A stretch of DNA of 29,896 nucleotides from Caulobacter segnis (GCF_003243465.1 NZ_QFQZ01000061.1:1-29896), one strand, 5' to 3'. Positions 1-7,666 are shown, counted from the stretch's first letter. Notes: generated by a model not told the origin, from the letters alone. Numbers and translations: made by a program.

Positions 1-194
1 ACCTGGTTGCCTTCCCAGGTCGCGCCGATGGTGTTGATCACCATCCGGCGTTCCTTGTCGTCCTTGGCGACGAACGGCAGCAGGGCGCCGACGCCCATGT
101 CGAAGCCGTCGGTGAGCGCGAAGCCGATCAGCAGCACGCCCACCAGGGCCCACCAGATGACGCGAAGGGTGGCGAAGTCGACGAGGAGTTCCAT
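1..194 (-). CDS. cydB: Cytochrome bd ubiquinol oxidase subunit II, partial (N-terminus only)
   Basis: This is the second subunit of the quinol-oxidising, oxygen-reducing cytochrome bd complex of the inner membrane. Only the first ~64 residues lie in the window; the gene continues beyond base 1. The start ATG (complement of 192-194) follows a GGAGAG ribosome site, 13 nt after the cydA stop, so the two genes are co-transcribed. The visible protein begins MELLVDFATLRVIWWALVG, and then shows the CydB hallmarks GFDMGVGALLPF and GATWEGNQ. The first hydrophobic helix covers about residues 12-28. Together with the upstream cydA the identification is secure; the missing C-terminus and any following cydX cannot be judged. 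Confidence 0.95.
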   Translation of the reverse strand, partial: MELLVDFATLRVIWWALVGVLLIGFALTDGFDMGVGALLPFVAKDDKERRMVINTIGATWEGNQ

Positions 195-207
195 GACGAT
201 GCTCTCC

Positions 208-1773
208 TTAGGCCACGGCCGGTTCGGGCGTGGGCGACTCGCCGTCCGGGACGGGGTCGTGTTGGGCGTAGGGGCCCTTCTTGATGGCCCGCAGGATCAG
301 GCCCACCTCGACCACCGCCAGGGCGCCGTACAGCAGGGTGAAGCCGGCGATGCTGGCCAGCAGCTGCGGGACGGTCAGGCTGGAGGCGCCCAGGAAGGTC
401 GGCAGCACGCCGTCCACCGCCCAGGGCTGGCGGCCGACCTCGGCCAGCACCCAGCCCAGCTCGGTCGAGATCCACGGCAGCGGGATCGCGGCCACGGCCA
501 GCATCAGGAACCACTTGGTGTCGTGCTTGCGCAGGGTGACCAGCACGAAGGCCGTGGCGAACAGGGCGATCATCAGGAAGCCGATCCCGGCCATGATCCG
601 GAACGCCCAGAACATCACCGGCACCGGCGGGACGGTGTCCCAGGCCGCCTTCTGGATCAGGGCGGGCGAGGCCTGGCGCGGATCGGGCACATAGCGCTTC
701 AGCAGCAGGGCGTAGCCGAGGTCGCGGCGGTGCTGTTCGAAGGTCGCCCGCGCCGCGACGTCGTTGGGGTTGGCCTTCAGCGTCTCGACCGCGCCATAGG
801 CGATCACGCCGGACTCGATCCGCGTCTGGGCCTTGGCGACCAGCTGGAAGATGCCCTCCACCGGCTTGTCGAAGCTGCGGGTGGCGATAATCCCCAGCAC
901 GTAGGGGATCTTGATCTCGTGCTCGGTCTTGCGCGCGGCCATGTTCGGAATGCCGAAGGCCGTCAGGCCGGCGGGCGCGGCTTCGGTCTCCCACATGGCC
1001 TCGAGCGCGGCGAGCTTCATTTTCTGGTTGTCGGTCAGGGCGTAGCCGCTCTCGTCGCCCAGCACGACGACCGACAGCGACGAGGCCAGGCCGAACGCGG
1101 CGGCCACGGTCATCGAGCGCTTGGCGACCGCGATGTGCCGCCCCTTGAGCAGGTACCAGGCCGAGACGCCCAGCACGAACACCGAGGCGATGACGTAGCC
1201 GGCGCTGACCGTGTGGACGAACTTGGCCTGGGCGACGGGGTTGAACAGCACGTCGCGGAAGCTCGTCACCTCCATGCGCATGGTGTCGGGGTTGAAGCCC
1301 GCCCCCATCGGGTTCTGCATCCAGCCGTTGGCGACCAGGATCCACAGGGCCGAGAGGTTGGTGCCCAGCGCCGTCAGGAAGGTCACGGCCAGGTGCCCGA
1401 CCTTCGACAGCTTGTCCCAGCCAAAGAACATAAGGCCGACGAACGTCGCCTCCAGGAAGAAGGCCATCAGCCCTTCGATGGCTAGCGGAGCGCCGAAGAT
1501 GTCGCCGACATAGTGCGAGTAGTAGGACCAGTTCATCCCGAACTGGAACTCCATCGTGATGCCGGTCGCCACGCCGAGGGCGAAGTTGATCCCGAACAGC
1601 ACGCCCCAGAACCGGGTGACGGTGCGCCAGATCGGCCGGTTGGTCATCACGTAGATGCTCTCCATGATGACCAGCATGAAGGAGAGCCCCAGCGTCAGGG
1701 GCACGAACAGGAAGTGGTAGAGGGCCGTCAGCGCGAACTGGAGGCGCGAGAGGTCGATAACCGCGGGGTCCAT
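208..1773 (-). CDS. cydA: Cytochrome bd ubiquinol oxidase subunit I
   Basis: This catalytic subunit carries hemes b558, b595 and d and oxidises quinol while reducing O2 to water, a high-affinity oxidase for low oxygen. It is 521 aa, the length of the E. coli long-Q-loop (L) type. Ligands known from E. coli appear one residue later: His20, Glu100, Glu108, His187 and Met394. The quinol-loop residues Lys253 and Glu258 lie in NQKMKLAALEAMWET, and the EVGRQPW motif is present near residue 440. An in-frame TTG lies two codons upstream (1779), but the ATG at 1773 is preferred because GGAG (complement of 1780-1783) sits 6 nt before it. The gene is divergent from cydD across a FixK-type palindrome, so induction at low oxygen is likely (inferred). 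Confidence 0.97.
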   Translation of the reverse strand: MDPAVIDLSRLQFALTALYHFLFVPLTLGLSFMLVIMESIYVMTNRPIWRTVTRFWGVLFGINFALGVATGITMEFQFGMNWSYYSHYVGDIFGAPLAIEGLMAFFLEATFVGLMFFGWDKLSKVGHLAVTFLTALGTNLSALWILVANGWMQNPMGAGFNPDTMRMEVTSFRDVLFNPVAQAKFVHTVSAGYVIASVFVLGVSAWYLLKGRHIAVAKRSMTVAAAFGLASSLSVVVLGDESGYALTDNQKMKLAALEAMWETEAAPAGLTAFGIPNMAARKTEHEIKIPYVLGIIATRSFDKPVEGIFQLVAKAQTRIESGVIAYGAVETLKANPNDVAARATFEQHRRDLGYALLLKRYVPDPRQASPALIQKAAWDTVPPVPVMFWAFRIMAGIGFLMIALFATAFVLVTLRKHDTKWFLMLAVAAIPLPWISTELGWVLAEVGRQPWAVDGVLPTFLGASSLTVPQLLASIAGFTLLYGALAVVEVGLILRAIKKGPYAQHDPVPDGESPTPEPAVA

Positions 1774-1840
1774 GGACAACTCCGAGACGACAGTCGATAC
1801 GCACGCCGACCGTGGGCTAGCCCTAGATCGGGCCGTTGCA

Positions 1841-1868
1841 CCGATCCTTGATCGTGATCAAGGATCGG
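1841..1868. promoter_or_regulatory. fixK box: Perfect FNR/FixK box nested in a 28-bp inverted repeat (cydA-cydD intergenic)
   Basis: Bases 1848-1861 read TTGATCGTGATCAA, an exact match to the FNR/FixK consensus TTGAT-N4-ATCAA. The symmetry continues outwards: the left arm CCGATCCTTGATC (1841-1853) and right arm GATCAAGGATCGG (1856-1868) are perfect reverse complements around a GT centre. The box centre is about 40 bp from the cydD ATG and about 80 bp from the cydA ATG. A class II activator position (-41.5) would put the cydD transcript start at or next to its ATG. On the cydA side it predicts a start near 1813, with GCTAGC at 1816-1821 as a possible -10. FixK, encoded at 8953-9615, is the obvious ligand. 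Confidence 0.85.
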
Positions 1869-1894
1869 CGACGACCTCAGCCTACACTCAAGCC

Positions 1895-3535
1895 ATGGGT
1901 TCCCCGATAGTACAGATTGTCCACCCTTCCGTTTCCAAGGCCTGGCTGAAGCGGCGCGATGGCGCCGCCGGTCCCGCCCTGCGCCGCGCGCAGGGCCTCA
2001 GCCTGCTGGACGGCCTGGCGGCGATCGGCTTCGCGGCGGGACTGGCGTTCGGGGCCGACGCCATCGCCAACCATCGGGAACCGCTGATCTTTTTCGCCTG
2101 CCTGGCCGCCGTGGTGGCGGCGATGCTGCTGCGCGCCCTGCTGGCCTACGCCAGCGCCCGGACCGGCGCGAAGGCCGCCGCCACCGCCAAGGCCGACCTG
2201 CGCGCCGACCTAGCCCGGTCGCTGTTCGGCGGCCCCCGCCGTCCGGCCGGCGAGGCGACCACCGCCCTGGTCGAGGGCGTCGAGGCGATGGACGGCTACT
2301 TCGCCCGCTTCCTGCCCACGCGGATGGCGGCGACCGCCCTGCCCCTGCTGATGATCGCCGTCGCGGCCGTCGCCAGCCCGATCAGCGCGGCGATCATGCT
2401 GGCCACCCTGGTCCCGTTCATCGTCGCCATGATCCTGGCCGGGACCGCCGCCGCGGCCGAGTCCCGCGCCCAGTTCCAGGCGCTGGAGCGGCTGTCGGGC
2501 CTGTTCCTCGACCGCGTCCGCGCCCTGCCGGTCGTCCTGGCCTTCGAGGCCGAGGGGACGACCACCGCCGCGCTCGGCCGCTCGGCCTCGGCCCTGGCCC
2601 AACGGACGCTGAAGGTGCTGCGCGTGGCCTTTCTTTCGTCGGCGGCGCTGGAGTTCTTCGCGGCCCTCGCCGTGGCGCTGGTCGCCGTCTACTGCGGCTT
2701 CAACCTGCTGCGCCTGCTGCCGTTCCCGGTTCCCGAGCAGCTCGACCTGAAGCGCGCCTTCTTCGTGCTGGCCTTGGCGCCCGAGGTCTACGCCCCGATG
2801 CGTCGCCTGGCCGCCGCCTATCACGACCGCCAGGCCGCCGAGGCCGCCGCGGCGCGCCTGTCGACCTTCGAGGAGCCCGCCGCCAAGCCGGCCGTCGCGC
2901 CGCTGTCCGCCGCGCCGGCGATCCGCTTCGAGCGCGTGACGATCCGCTATCCCGAGGCCGACGCCCCGGCCGTGTCGGGTTTCGACCTCGACGTTCCGGC
3001 GGGGGCGATCGTCGCCCTGGTCGGGGCCAGCGGCGCGGGCAAGAGCTCGCTGCTGAACCTGCTGCTGGGTCTCTCGCCGCTCAGCGAAGGCCGGATCCTG
3101 ATCGACGGCGCCGAGCGCCCGGTCACGGCGGCCGATATCGCCTGGGCCGGGCAGTCGCCGCTGCTGCTGCCCGGCTCGATCGCCGACAACATCGCCCTGT
3201 CGCGCCGCGACGCCTCGCGCGCCGAGATCGAGGCCGCCGCCCGCGACGCCGGGCTCGGCCCCGCCCTGGCCCAGCGTCCTGGCGGCCTCGACTTCGTGCT
3301 GGACGAGCGCGGCGGCGGCCTCTCCGGCGGCGAGCGCCGACGCCTGTCCCTGGCCCGCGCCCTGCTCAAGCCCGCGCCGATCCTGCTGCTGGACGAGCCG
3401 ACCGCCAATCTCGACACCGTCGCCGAGGCCCAGATGCTGGCCGCCCTGCGCCGCGCCGCCCACGGCCGCACGACCCTGGTCGCCACCCATTCCGAGGCCG
3501 TCGCGGCCCTGGCGGACAAGGTGGTGCGACTGTGA
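1895..3535 (+). CDS. cydD: Heterodimeric ABC exporter subunit CydD (cytochrome bd assembly)
   Basis: CydDC exports reduced thiols (cysteine/glutathione) to the periplasm and is needed to assemble cytochrome bd. This 546-aa half-transporter has an N-terminal membrane domain (helices from about residue 30 to 310) and a C-terminal ATPase. The ATPase shows Walker A GASGAGKS (about 377-384), signature LSGGERRR, Walker B ILLLDEPTANLD, and a switch histidine in ATHSEA. The open frame extends upstream to 1772, but that would cross the FixK palindrome, so ATG 1895 is chosen. No Shine-Dalgarno sequence precedes it, so translation may be leaderless. Its stop overlaps the cydC start by 3 nt (GTGA). CydD versus CydC is assigned by gene order and is the less certain part. 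Confidence 0.92.
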   Translation: MGSPIVQIVHPSVSKAWLKRRDGAAGPALRRAQGLSLLDGLAAIGFAAGLAFGADAIANHREPLIFFACLAAVVAAMLLRALLAYASARTGAKAAATAKADLRADLARSLFGGPRRPAGEATTALVEGVEAMDGYFARFLPTRMAATALPLLMIAVAAVASPISAAIMLATLVPFIVAMILAGTAAAAESRAQFQALERLSGLFLDRVRALPVVLAFEAEGTTTAALGRSASALAQRTLKVLRVAFLSSAALEFFAALAVALVAVYCGFNLLRLLPFPVPEQLDLKRAFFVLALAPEVYAPMRRLAAAYHDRQAAEAAAARLSTFEEPAAKPAVAPLSAAPAIRFERVTIRYPEADAPAVSGFDLDVPAGAIVALVGASGAGKSSLLNLLLGLSPLSEGRILIDGAERPVTAADIAWAGQSPLLLPGSIADNIALSRRDASRAEIEAAARDAGLGPALAQRPGGLDFVLDERGGGLSGGERRRLSLARALLKPAPILLLDEPTANLDTVAEAQMLAALRRAAHGRTTLVATHSEAVAALADKVVRL

Positions 3536-5142
3536 AGAAGACCGTGTCCACGCCCCTCGACACCCTGATCCGCGAACAGAAACGCGTCCACGCCGGCAAC
3601 CTGCGCCTGGCGATCCTGAGCGCCGTGGTGGTCGGGGCGGCCTCGACCCTGCTGCTGGGCCTGTCGGGCTGGTTCATCGTCGCCAGCGCCGCCGCAGGCG
3701 CGGCGGGCCTCGCCGCCGCCCACGCCTTCAACATGCTGCTGCCCAGCGCCGGCATCCGCCTGCTGGCCATCCTGCGCACCGCCGCCCGTTACGGAGAGCG
3801 CCTGGCCGGCCACGCCGCCGCCCTGCGGGCCCTGGCCGCCATCCGCCCGGCCGTCTTCGCCAGCCTGGCGGCCGCGCCGCCCCAGGAGTCCCTGGCCCTG
3901 TCGCGCGGCGAAGCCTCGGCCCGCCTGGTGCAGGACGTCGACGCCGTCGAGACCCGGTTCGTGCGCCTCTCGGCGCCGTGGAGCGCGGGCGCGGGCCTGG
4001 GCGCGGGCCTCTTCCTGACCGCCTTCGCCGGCTGGCTGCCGAGCCTTTTCATCCTGACGGCCGCCGCCGCCGCGATCCTGTCGGCCCGCGCCCTGGCCCG
4101 CCGCTACTCCGCCCCCGCCCGCGCCGACGTCCAGGCCAAGGTCGGCGCCCTGAAGGACAGCGCCGCCGCCCTGGTCTCGGCCGCCGCCGAACTGCGCGCC
4201 TACGGCCTGGAGGCCTGGGCCGGCGAGACCCTCAACCAGCGCGCCGCCGACCTGGACGCCGCCCGCCTGGCCGCCGCCCGCGCCCAAGGCCTGGTGCTGG
4301 CCAGCCAGGCCGCGATCCTGGGCGCCGCCGTCGCCGCCGCCATGGCCGCCGCCGCCCCGGCCGGCGCGCCGCTCGCCGCCCTGGCGGGACTGGCGGCCGC
4401 CATGAGCGTCGAGGCCCTGGCGGGTCTCGCCAACGCCTTCGACCAGGACGGCGCGGCGACCGCCGCGCGCGAGCGCCTGAACGCCCTGCTGCGCCACGCG
4501 CCGCGTCCCGCCGCCGCGGCCCTGGCCGAGACCCCTGCGCTGAGGGTGCTGGATCAGGCCCTTGAGCCGGGCGAGCGGCTGGCGATCGTCGGCCCCTCGG
4601 GCTGCGGCAAGACCACCCTGGTCGAGACCCTGCTTGGCCTGCGCGGGACGCCCGCCCCCCTGCCCCGCGCCGCCTTCGCCTGGCTGCCGCAGGACGCCGG
4701 GCTGATCGCCGGTACGGTGCGCGAGAACATGCGCCTGGCCGCCCCGCAGGCCAGCGACGCCATCCTCTGGGAAGCCCTGGAAGACGCCGGCCTCGCCGAC
4801 CGCGTCCGCGCCGCGCCCGGCGGCCTGTCGGCCTATCTCGGCGACGACGGCGAGCGGCTGTCGGGCGGCGAGCGCCGACGCCTGGCCCTGGCCCGCGCCT
4901 ATGTGCGCAACGCCCCCTGGCTGTTGCTCGACGAACCGACCGAAGGCCTCGACGCGGCCACCGAAGCCCGCGTCGTCGAGGGCCTCGCCCGCCGTCTGGC
5001 CCGCACCGGCCAGGGCCTGGTGCTGATCAGCCACCGCCCCGCCCCGACCCGCCTCTGCGGTCGCGTCCTGCGGCTGGGCGAGGCGACCGGCCATGAAAAA
5101 GGCCCGGCGGACAAACCGCCGGGCCTCGTGACCGCGCCGTGA
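3532..5142 (+). CDS. cydC: Heterodimeric ABC exporter subunit CydC (cytochrome bd assembly)
   Basis: This is the second half of the CydDC thiol exporter, 536 aa. It starts with GTG at 3532, overlapping the cydD stop, which implies translational coupling. The membrane domain occupies roughly residues 20-300, with a first strongly hydrophobic helix near residues 22-45. The ATPase domain has Walker A GPSGCGKT (354-361), signature LSGGERRRLALARA, Walker B WLLLDEPTEGLD and switch-region ISHRP. The protein is extremely alanine-rich, typical of GC-rich alphaproteobacteria. Its last codons contain a hairpin that acts as a terminator for the opposite strand (5096-5125), so the 3' end is shared with a converging transcript. 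Confidence 0.92.
   Translation: MKKTVSTPLDTLIREQKRVHAGNLRLAILSAVVVGAASTLLLGLSGWFIVASAAAGAAGLAAAHAFNMLLPSAGIRLLAILRTAARYGERLAGHAAALRALAAIRPAVFASLAAAPPQESLALSRGEASARLVQDVDAVETRFVRLSAPWSAGAGLGAGLFLTAFAGWLPSLFILTAAAAAILSARALARRYSAPARADVQAKVGALKDSAAALVSAAAELRAYGLEAWAGETLNQRAADLDAARLAAARAQGLVLASQAAILGAAVAAAMAAAAPAGAPLAALAGLAAAMSVEALAGLANAFDQDGAATAARERLNALLRHAPRPAAAALAETPALRVLDQALEPGERLAIVGPSGCGKTTLVETLLGLRGTPAPLPRAAFAWLPQDAGLIAGTVRENMRLAAPQASDAILWEALEDAGLADRVRAAPGGLSAYLGDDGERLSGGERRRLALARAYVRNAPWLLLDEPTEGLDAATEARVVEGLARRLARTGQGLVLISHRPAPTRLCGRVLRLGEATGHEKGPADKPPGLVTAP
5096..5125 (-). terminator. Intrinsic terminator for the minus strand, inside the cydC 3' end
   Basis: A perfect 10-bp stem, GGCCCGGCGG (5101-5110) with CCGCCGGGCC (5116-5125) and a 5-nt loop, is bordered by AAAAA at 5096-5100. 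Read on the minus strand it is a GC stem followed by five U residues. It lies 25 nt past the stop of the small gene at 5151-5252 and supports that gene being expressed. Confidence 0.8.
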
Positions 5143-5150
5143 GCGGCGGT

Positions 5151-5252
5151 CTATTTCAGGTTCACCCGAATATGAGTCGTGAACAGCGCCAGGGCGAAGG
5201 CGGCGAACGCCACGAACACCAGGCCCAGATATGCGGTTTGTCCGTCCGTCAT
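5151..5252 (-). CDS. 33-residue single-span membrane peptide, function unknown
   Basis: A short open frame on the minus strand encodes a peptide starting MTDGQTAYLGLVFVAF and ending HIRVNLK. It has one hydrophobic span (about residues 8-25) and a basic C-terminal tail. The ATG (complement of 5250-5252) is preceded by GGGAGA at good spacing, and a strong U-tract terminator follows the stop, so this is probably a real gene. It lies between cydC and fixL. It does not match CydX (no MWYF start) or CcoQ in any way I recognise. By size and place it could be an accessory of a terminal oxidase or of the FixL sensor, but this is inference from position only. Confidence 0.65.
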   Translation of the reverse strand: MTDGQTAYLGLVFVAFAAFALALFTTHIRVNLK

Positions 5253-5307
5253 GGAGCGTCTCCCTTGATCGAAGACAAGAGCATGAGCCTCAGCGGACGC
5301 CCCCGCC

Positions 5308-5338
5308 TTGACCTGCCTCAAACCGCGTCGCCTATAAG
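5308..5338 (+). promoter_or_regulatory. Candidate fixLJ promoter overlapped by a FixK-like half-palindrome
   Basis: TTGACC (5308-5313) and TATAAG (5333-5338) resemble -35 and -10 elements with a 19-bp spacer, slightly long. CGCCTATAA also recalls the Caulobacter housekeeping -10. The -35 is part of TTGACCTGCCTCAA (5308-5321), which has the TTGA-N6-TCAA symmetry of weaker FixK sites. The fixL ATG lies about 30 nt beyond the -10. The same box is about 62 bp from the ATG of the divergent small peptide gene and could serve it instead. Confidence 0.45.
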
Positions 5339-5368
5339 GACCGCGTTTTCGTTGGAGTGCGTTCGCGG

Positions 5369-6856
5369 ATGACACCCGCCCGAGGCCTGTCCTCGACCCT
5401 GTTCAGCGATCCCCGGCCCACCGCCTATGTGACGGCTCTCGTGGCGGTCATGGCGACGGCGGTCTTGCGCCTTTACCTGCCCGAGGCCTTCACCGCCCCC
5501 TCGTCGTTCCTGCTGTTCGTCCCGGCTGTCCTGGTCAGCGCGGCGCTGGGCGGGCTGTGGCCCGGGGTGTTCGCCACCATCCTGGCCTGGGCCGCGGTCT
5601 GGTGGGCGACGCGCGAGATTCCGTTCAACCTGGTCAGCGGCCTGTGCGCGGCGATCTTCCTGTCGACGGGCTTCGGCATGGCCCTGGGCGGCGGCTGGTT
5701 CCACGCCGCCCGGCGTCGCGCCGCCGCCGTCAACGACCACCTGCGCTCGATCCTCGACACCGTGCCCGACGCCGTGGTGGTCATCGACCGCCAGGGACTG
5801 ATGACCTCGTTCAGCCCCGCCGCCGAGCGGATGTTCGGCTGGACCGAGGCCGAGGTGCTGGGCAAGAACGTCAGCCTGCTGATGCCCGAGCCCTACAAGG
5901 CCCAGCACGACGCCTATCTTGATCGCTACGCGCGCACCGGAGAGCGGCGGATCATCGGCTCGGGCCGGGTCGTCGTCGGCAGCCGCAAGGACGGCTCGAC
6001 CTTTCCGATGGAGCTGGCGGTCGGCGAGACCAAGGGCTCCACGCCCTCGTTCACCGGCTTCATCCGCGACCTGACCGAAAGCCAGGAGACCGAGACCCGC
6101 CTGCAGGAACTGCAGAACGAGCTGGTCCACGTCTCTCGCCTGACGGCCATGGGCGAGATGGCCTCGACCTTGGCCCACGAGCTGAACCAGCCGCTGTCGG
6201 CGATCGCCAATCTGCTGACCGGCTCGCGCCGCCTGATGGACCGGGGCCGCGAGAGCGATCAGGCCAAGATCCGCGACGCCATTGACCGCGCCGCCGCCCA
6301 GGCCCTGCGGGCGGGCGAGGTGATCCACCGAATGCGCGACTTCGTCCGCCGCGGCGCCAGCGAGCGCGAGACCGAGAGCCTGTCCAAGCTGATCGAGGAA
6401 GCCAGCGCCCTGGCCCTGATCGGCGAGAAGGAACGCCAGGTCGACGTGCGCCTGAACCTCGACCCCAAGGCCGACGCGGTGTGCGCCGACCGGGTCCAGG
6501 TGCAGCAGGTGCTGCTGAACCTGATCCGCAACGGCATCGACGCCATGCAGGTCCAGGATCCCAAGAAACGCGGCCTGCTGATCAGCAGCGCCCTGACCGA
6601 GGAGGGCTGGTCGCGGGTGACCGTCGCCGACACCGGCCCCGGCATCGCCGAGTCGGTGCGCGAGCGCCTGTTCCAGCCGTTCATGACCACCAAGCCGCAA
6701 GGCATGGGGGTGGGCCTGTCGATCTCGCGCTCGATCATCGAGGCGCACGGCGGCCGCATCTGGGCCGAGGCCAATCCGGCCGGCGGCGCCCTGTTCTGCT
6801 TTACCCTACCGCCCGCCGAACCGGCGGCGGCCGCCAAGGAGACCGTCGATGAGTGA
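5369..6856 (+). CDS. fixL: Oxygen-sensing heme-PAS histidine kinase FixL
   Basis: FixL autophosphorylates when its heme is free of O2 and passes the phosphate to FixJ. The 495-aa protein has four N-terminal membrane helices of DUF4118 type (about 15-120). A PAS domain follows (about 125-250), with the heme-ligand region EPYKAQHDAYLDRY (His180) and IIGSGR (Arg200, the equivalent of the O2-contacting Arg220 of B. japonicum FixL). The kinase core has an H-box LAHELNQPLSAI (His270), N-box NLIRNGIDAM, ADTGPGI, and GMGVGLSIS. ATG 5369 is chosen; GGAG ends 11 nt upstream, and a GTG at 5357 has no ribosome site. The stop overlaps the fixJ start by 8 nt. The heme residues make FixL, rather than a generic PAS kinase, very likely. 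Confidence 0.93.
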   Translation: MTPARGLSSTLFSDPRPTAYVTALVAVMATAVLRLYLPEAFTAPSSFLLFVPAVLVSAALGGLWPGVFATILAWAAVWWATREIPFNLVSGLCAAIFLSTGFGMALGGGWFHAARRRAAAVNDHLRSILDTVPDAVVVIDRQGLMTSFSPAAERMFGWTEAEVLGKNVSLLMPEPYKAQHDAYLDRYARTGERRIIGSGRVVVGSRKDGSTFPMELAVGETKGSTPSFTGFIRDLTESQETETRLQELQNELVHVSRLTAMGEMASTLAHELNQPLSAIANLLTGSRRLMDRGRESDQAKIRDAIDRAAAQALRAGEVIHRMRDFVRRGASERETESLSKLIEEASALALIGEKERQVDVRLNLDPKADAVCADRVQVQQVLLNLIRNGIDAMQVQDPKKRGLLISSALTEEGWSRVTVADTGPGIAESVRERLFQPFMTTKPQGMGVGLSISRSIIEAHGGRIWAEANPAGGALFCFTLPPAEPAAAAKETVDE

Positions 6857-7457
6857 GGCCCCCGTCGTGCATGTGGTCGACGACGACGAAAGCGCCCGCG
6901 AGTCCCTGGCCTTCCTGCTGGAGTCCGCCGACTTCGAGGTCGTCACCTACGCCAGCGCCCCGGCCTTCCTGGACGCCCTCCCGAGCGCCACGCCGGGCGT
7001 GATCGTCACCGACGTGCGGATGCCCGAGATGAGCGGCCAGGACCTGGTCGCGCGCCTGGCGGCCCTGAAGGTCAAGATGCCGATCGTGATGATCACCGGC
7101 CACGGCGACATCCCGATGGCGGTGGACGCCATGCGCTCGGGCGTGGTCGACTTCCTGGAAAAGCCGTTCTCGGAGTCACGGATGCTCGACGCCCTGCAGC
7201 GGGCGTTCAAGTCGGTCGAGGCCGCGCCGGTCTCCACCGATCAGGCGGCGATCCTCAAGCGCATCGAGAGCCTGTCCGAGCGCGAGCGCCAGGTGCTGGA
7301 CGGCGTGGTCGCCGGCCACGCCAACAAGGTCATCGCCCGCGAGCTGGGCATCAGCCCGCGAACGGTCGAGATCTACCGCGCCAAGCTGATGACCAAGATG
7401 CAGGCCGACAACCTGGCGGCCCTGGTGCGCATGACGCTGTCGGTGCGGGGGGGATAG
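6849..7457 (+). CDS. fixJ: FixJ response regulator, receiver plus LuxR-type DNA-binding domain
   Basis: FixJ is the phospho-acceptor partner of FixL and activates fixK transcription at low oxygen. The 202-aa protein has a receiver domain (1-120) with acidic cluster DDDE, phospho-acceptor Asp55 in TDVRMP, and the conserved lysine in EKPF. A LuxR-type HTH follows (about 135-198), with LSERERQVLDGVVAG, IARELGISPRTVEIYRAKLM. The length and the FixJ-like linker fit the family. The ATG overlaps the end of fixL, so the pair is one transcript. A GC hairpin lies 24 nt after the stop. Confidence 0.94.
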   Translation: MSEAPVVHVVDDDESARESLAFLLESADFEVVTYASAPAFLDALPSATPGVIVTDVRMPEMSGQDLVARLAALKVKMPIVMITGHGDIPMAVDAMRSGVVDFLEKPFSESRMLDALQRAFKSVEAAPVSTDQAAILKRIESLSERERQVLDGVVAGHANKVIARELGISPRTVEIYRAKLMTKMQADNLAALVRMTLSVRGG

Positions 7458-7480
7458 GCTTAGGCCCACAAATGACAAAG

Positions 7481-7498
7481 GGCCGGTTTCCCGGCCCC
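7481..7498 (+). terminator. GC hairpin after fixJ
   Basis: A 7-bp stem GGGCCGG / CCGGCCC with loop TTTC follows fixJ. There is no U-tract on the plus strand (CGTTCG follows), and only TTTGT on the minus strand, so termination efficiency is uncertain. Confidence 0.4.
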
Positions 7499-7543
7499 GT
7501 TCGCGGAAGCGGCGAGACTTGTCATCGTCGTTCGCCGCACCGG

Positions 7544-7647
7544 CTACCGTTTGACCGGTAGGCTCACAAGTCCCTGAAGGGAACACGAGCCGATTATGGC
7601 TACGAAAACTAAAGGCATCAAGATAGCCTCTAGCTTCTACTAGAGGC
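7544..7647 (+). other. Structured leader with three hairpins and a 15-codon ORF, upstream of the HEPN-like gene
   Basis: Three inverted repeats follow each other. The first is CTACCG/CGGTAG (7544-7561). The second is a two-part stem, GGCTC (7561-7565) with GAGCC (7587-7591), enclosing TCCCT/AGGGA (7571-7582). The third is GCCTCTAG/CTAGAGGC (7626-7647) with a 6-nt loop. An ORF at 7596-7643 encodes MATKTKGIKIASSFY and stops inside the last stem; the nearest purine-rich ribosome-like site is about 12 nt upstream. The last stem ends 19 nt before the next ATG. The layout recalls an attenuator or an operator, but no known RNA family was recognised. It marks the left edge of the low-GC segment. Confidence 0.4.
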
Positions 7648-7666
7648 CGATAACAATAGAACCGAA

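Noticed and set aside
1772..1894. N-terminal extension of cydD from ATG 1772
   Set aside because: It would span the FixK palindrome and the cydA ribosome site, and adds residues with no homologous feature.
2947..5094. A 715-codon open frame antisense to cydD and cydC
   Set aside because: It is a shadow of high-GC codon bias: low-complexity Gly/Arg/Gln-rich, without domains, while the plus strand has complete ABC transporter motifs.
5151..5375. A 74-residue version of the small membrane peptide beginning at 5375
   Set aside because: The extra N-terminus crosses the fixL promoter region; the ribosome site fits ATG 5252.
7544..7591. A known small RNA or riboswitch upstream of the HEPN-like gene
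   Set aside because: Hairpins are present, but I could match them to no known RNA family, so only a structured leader is reported.
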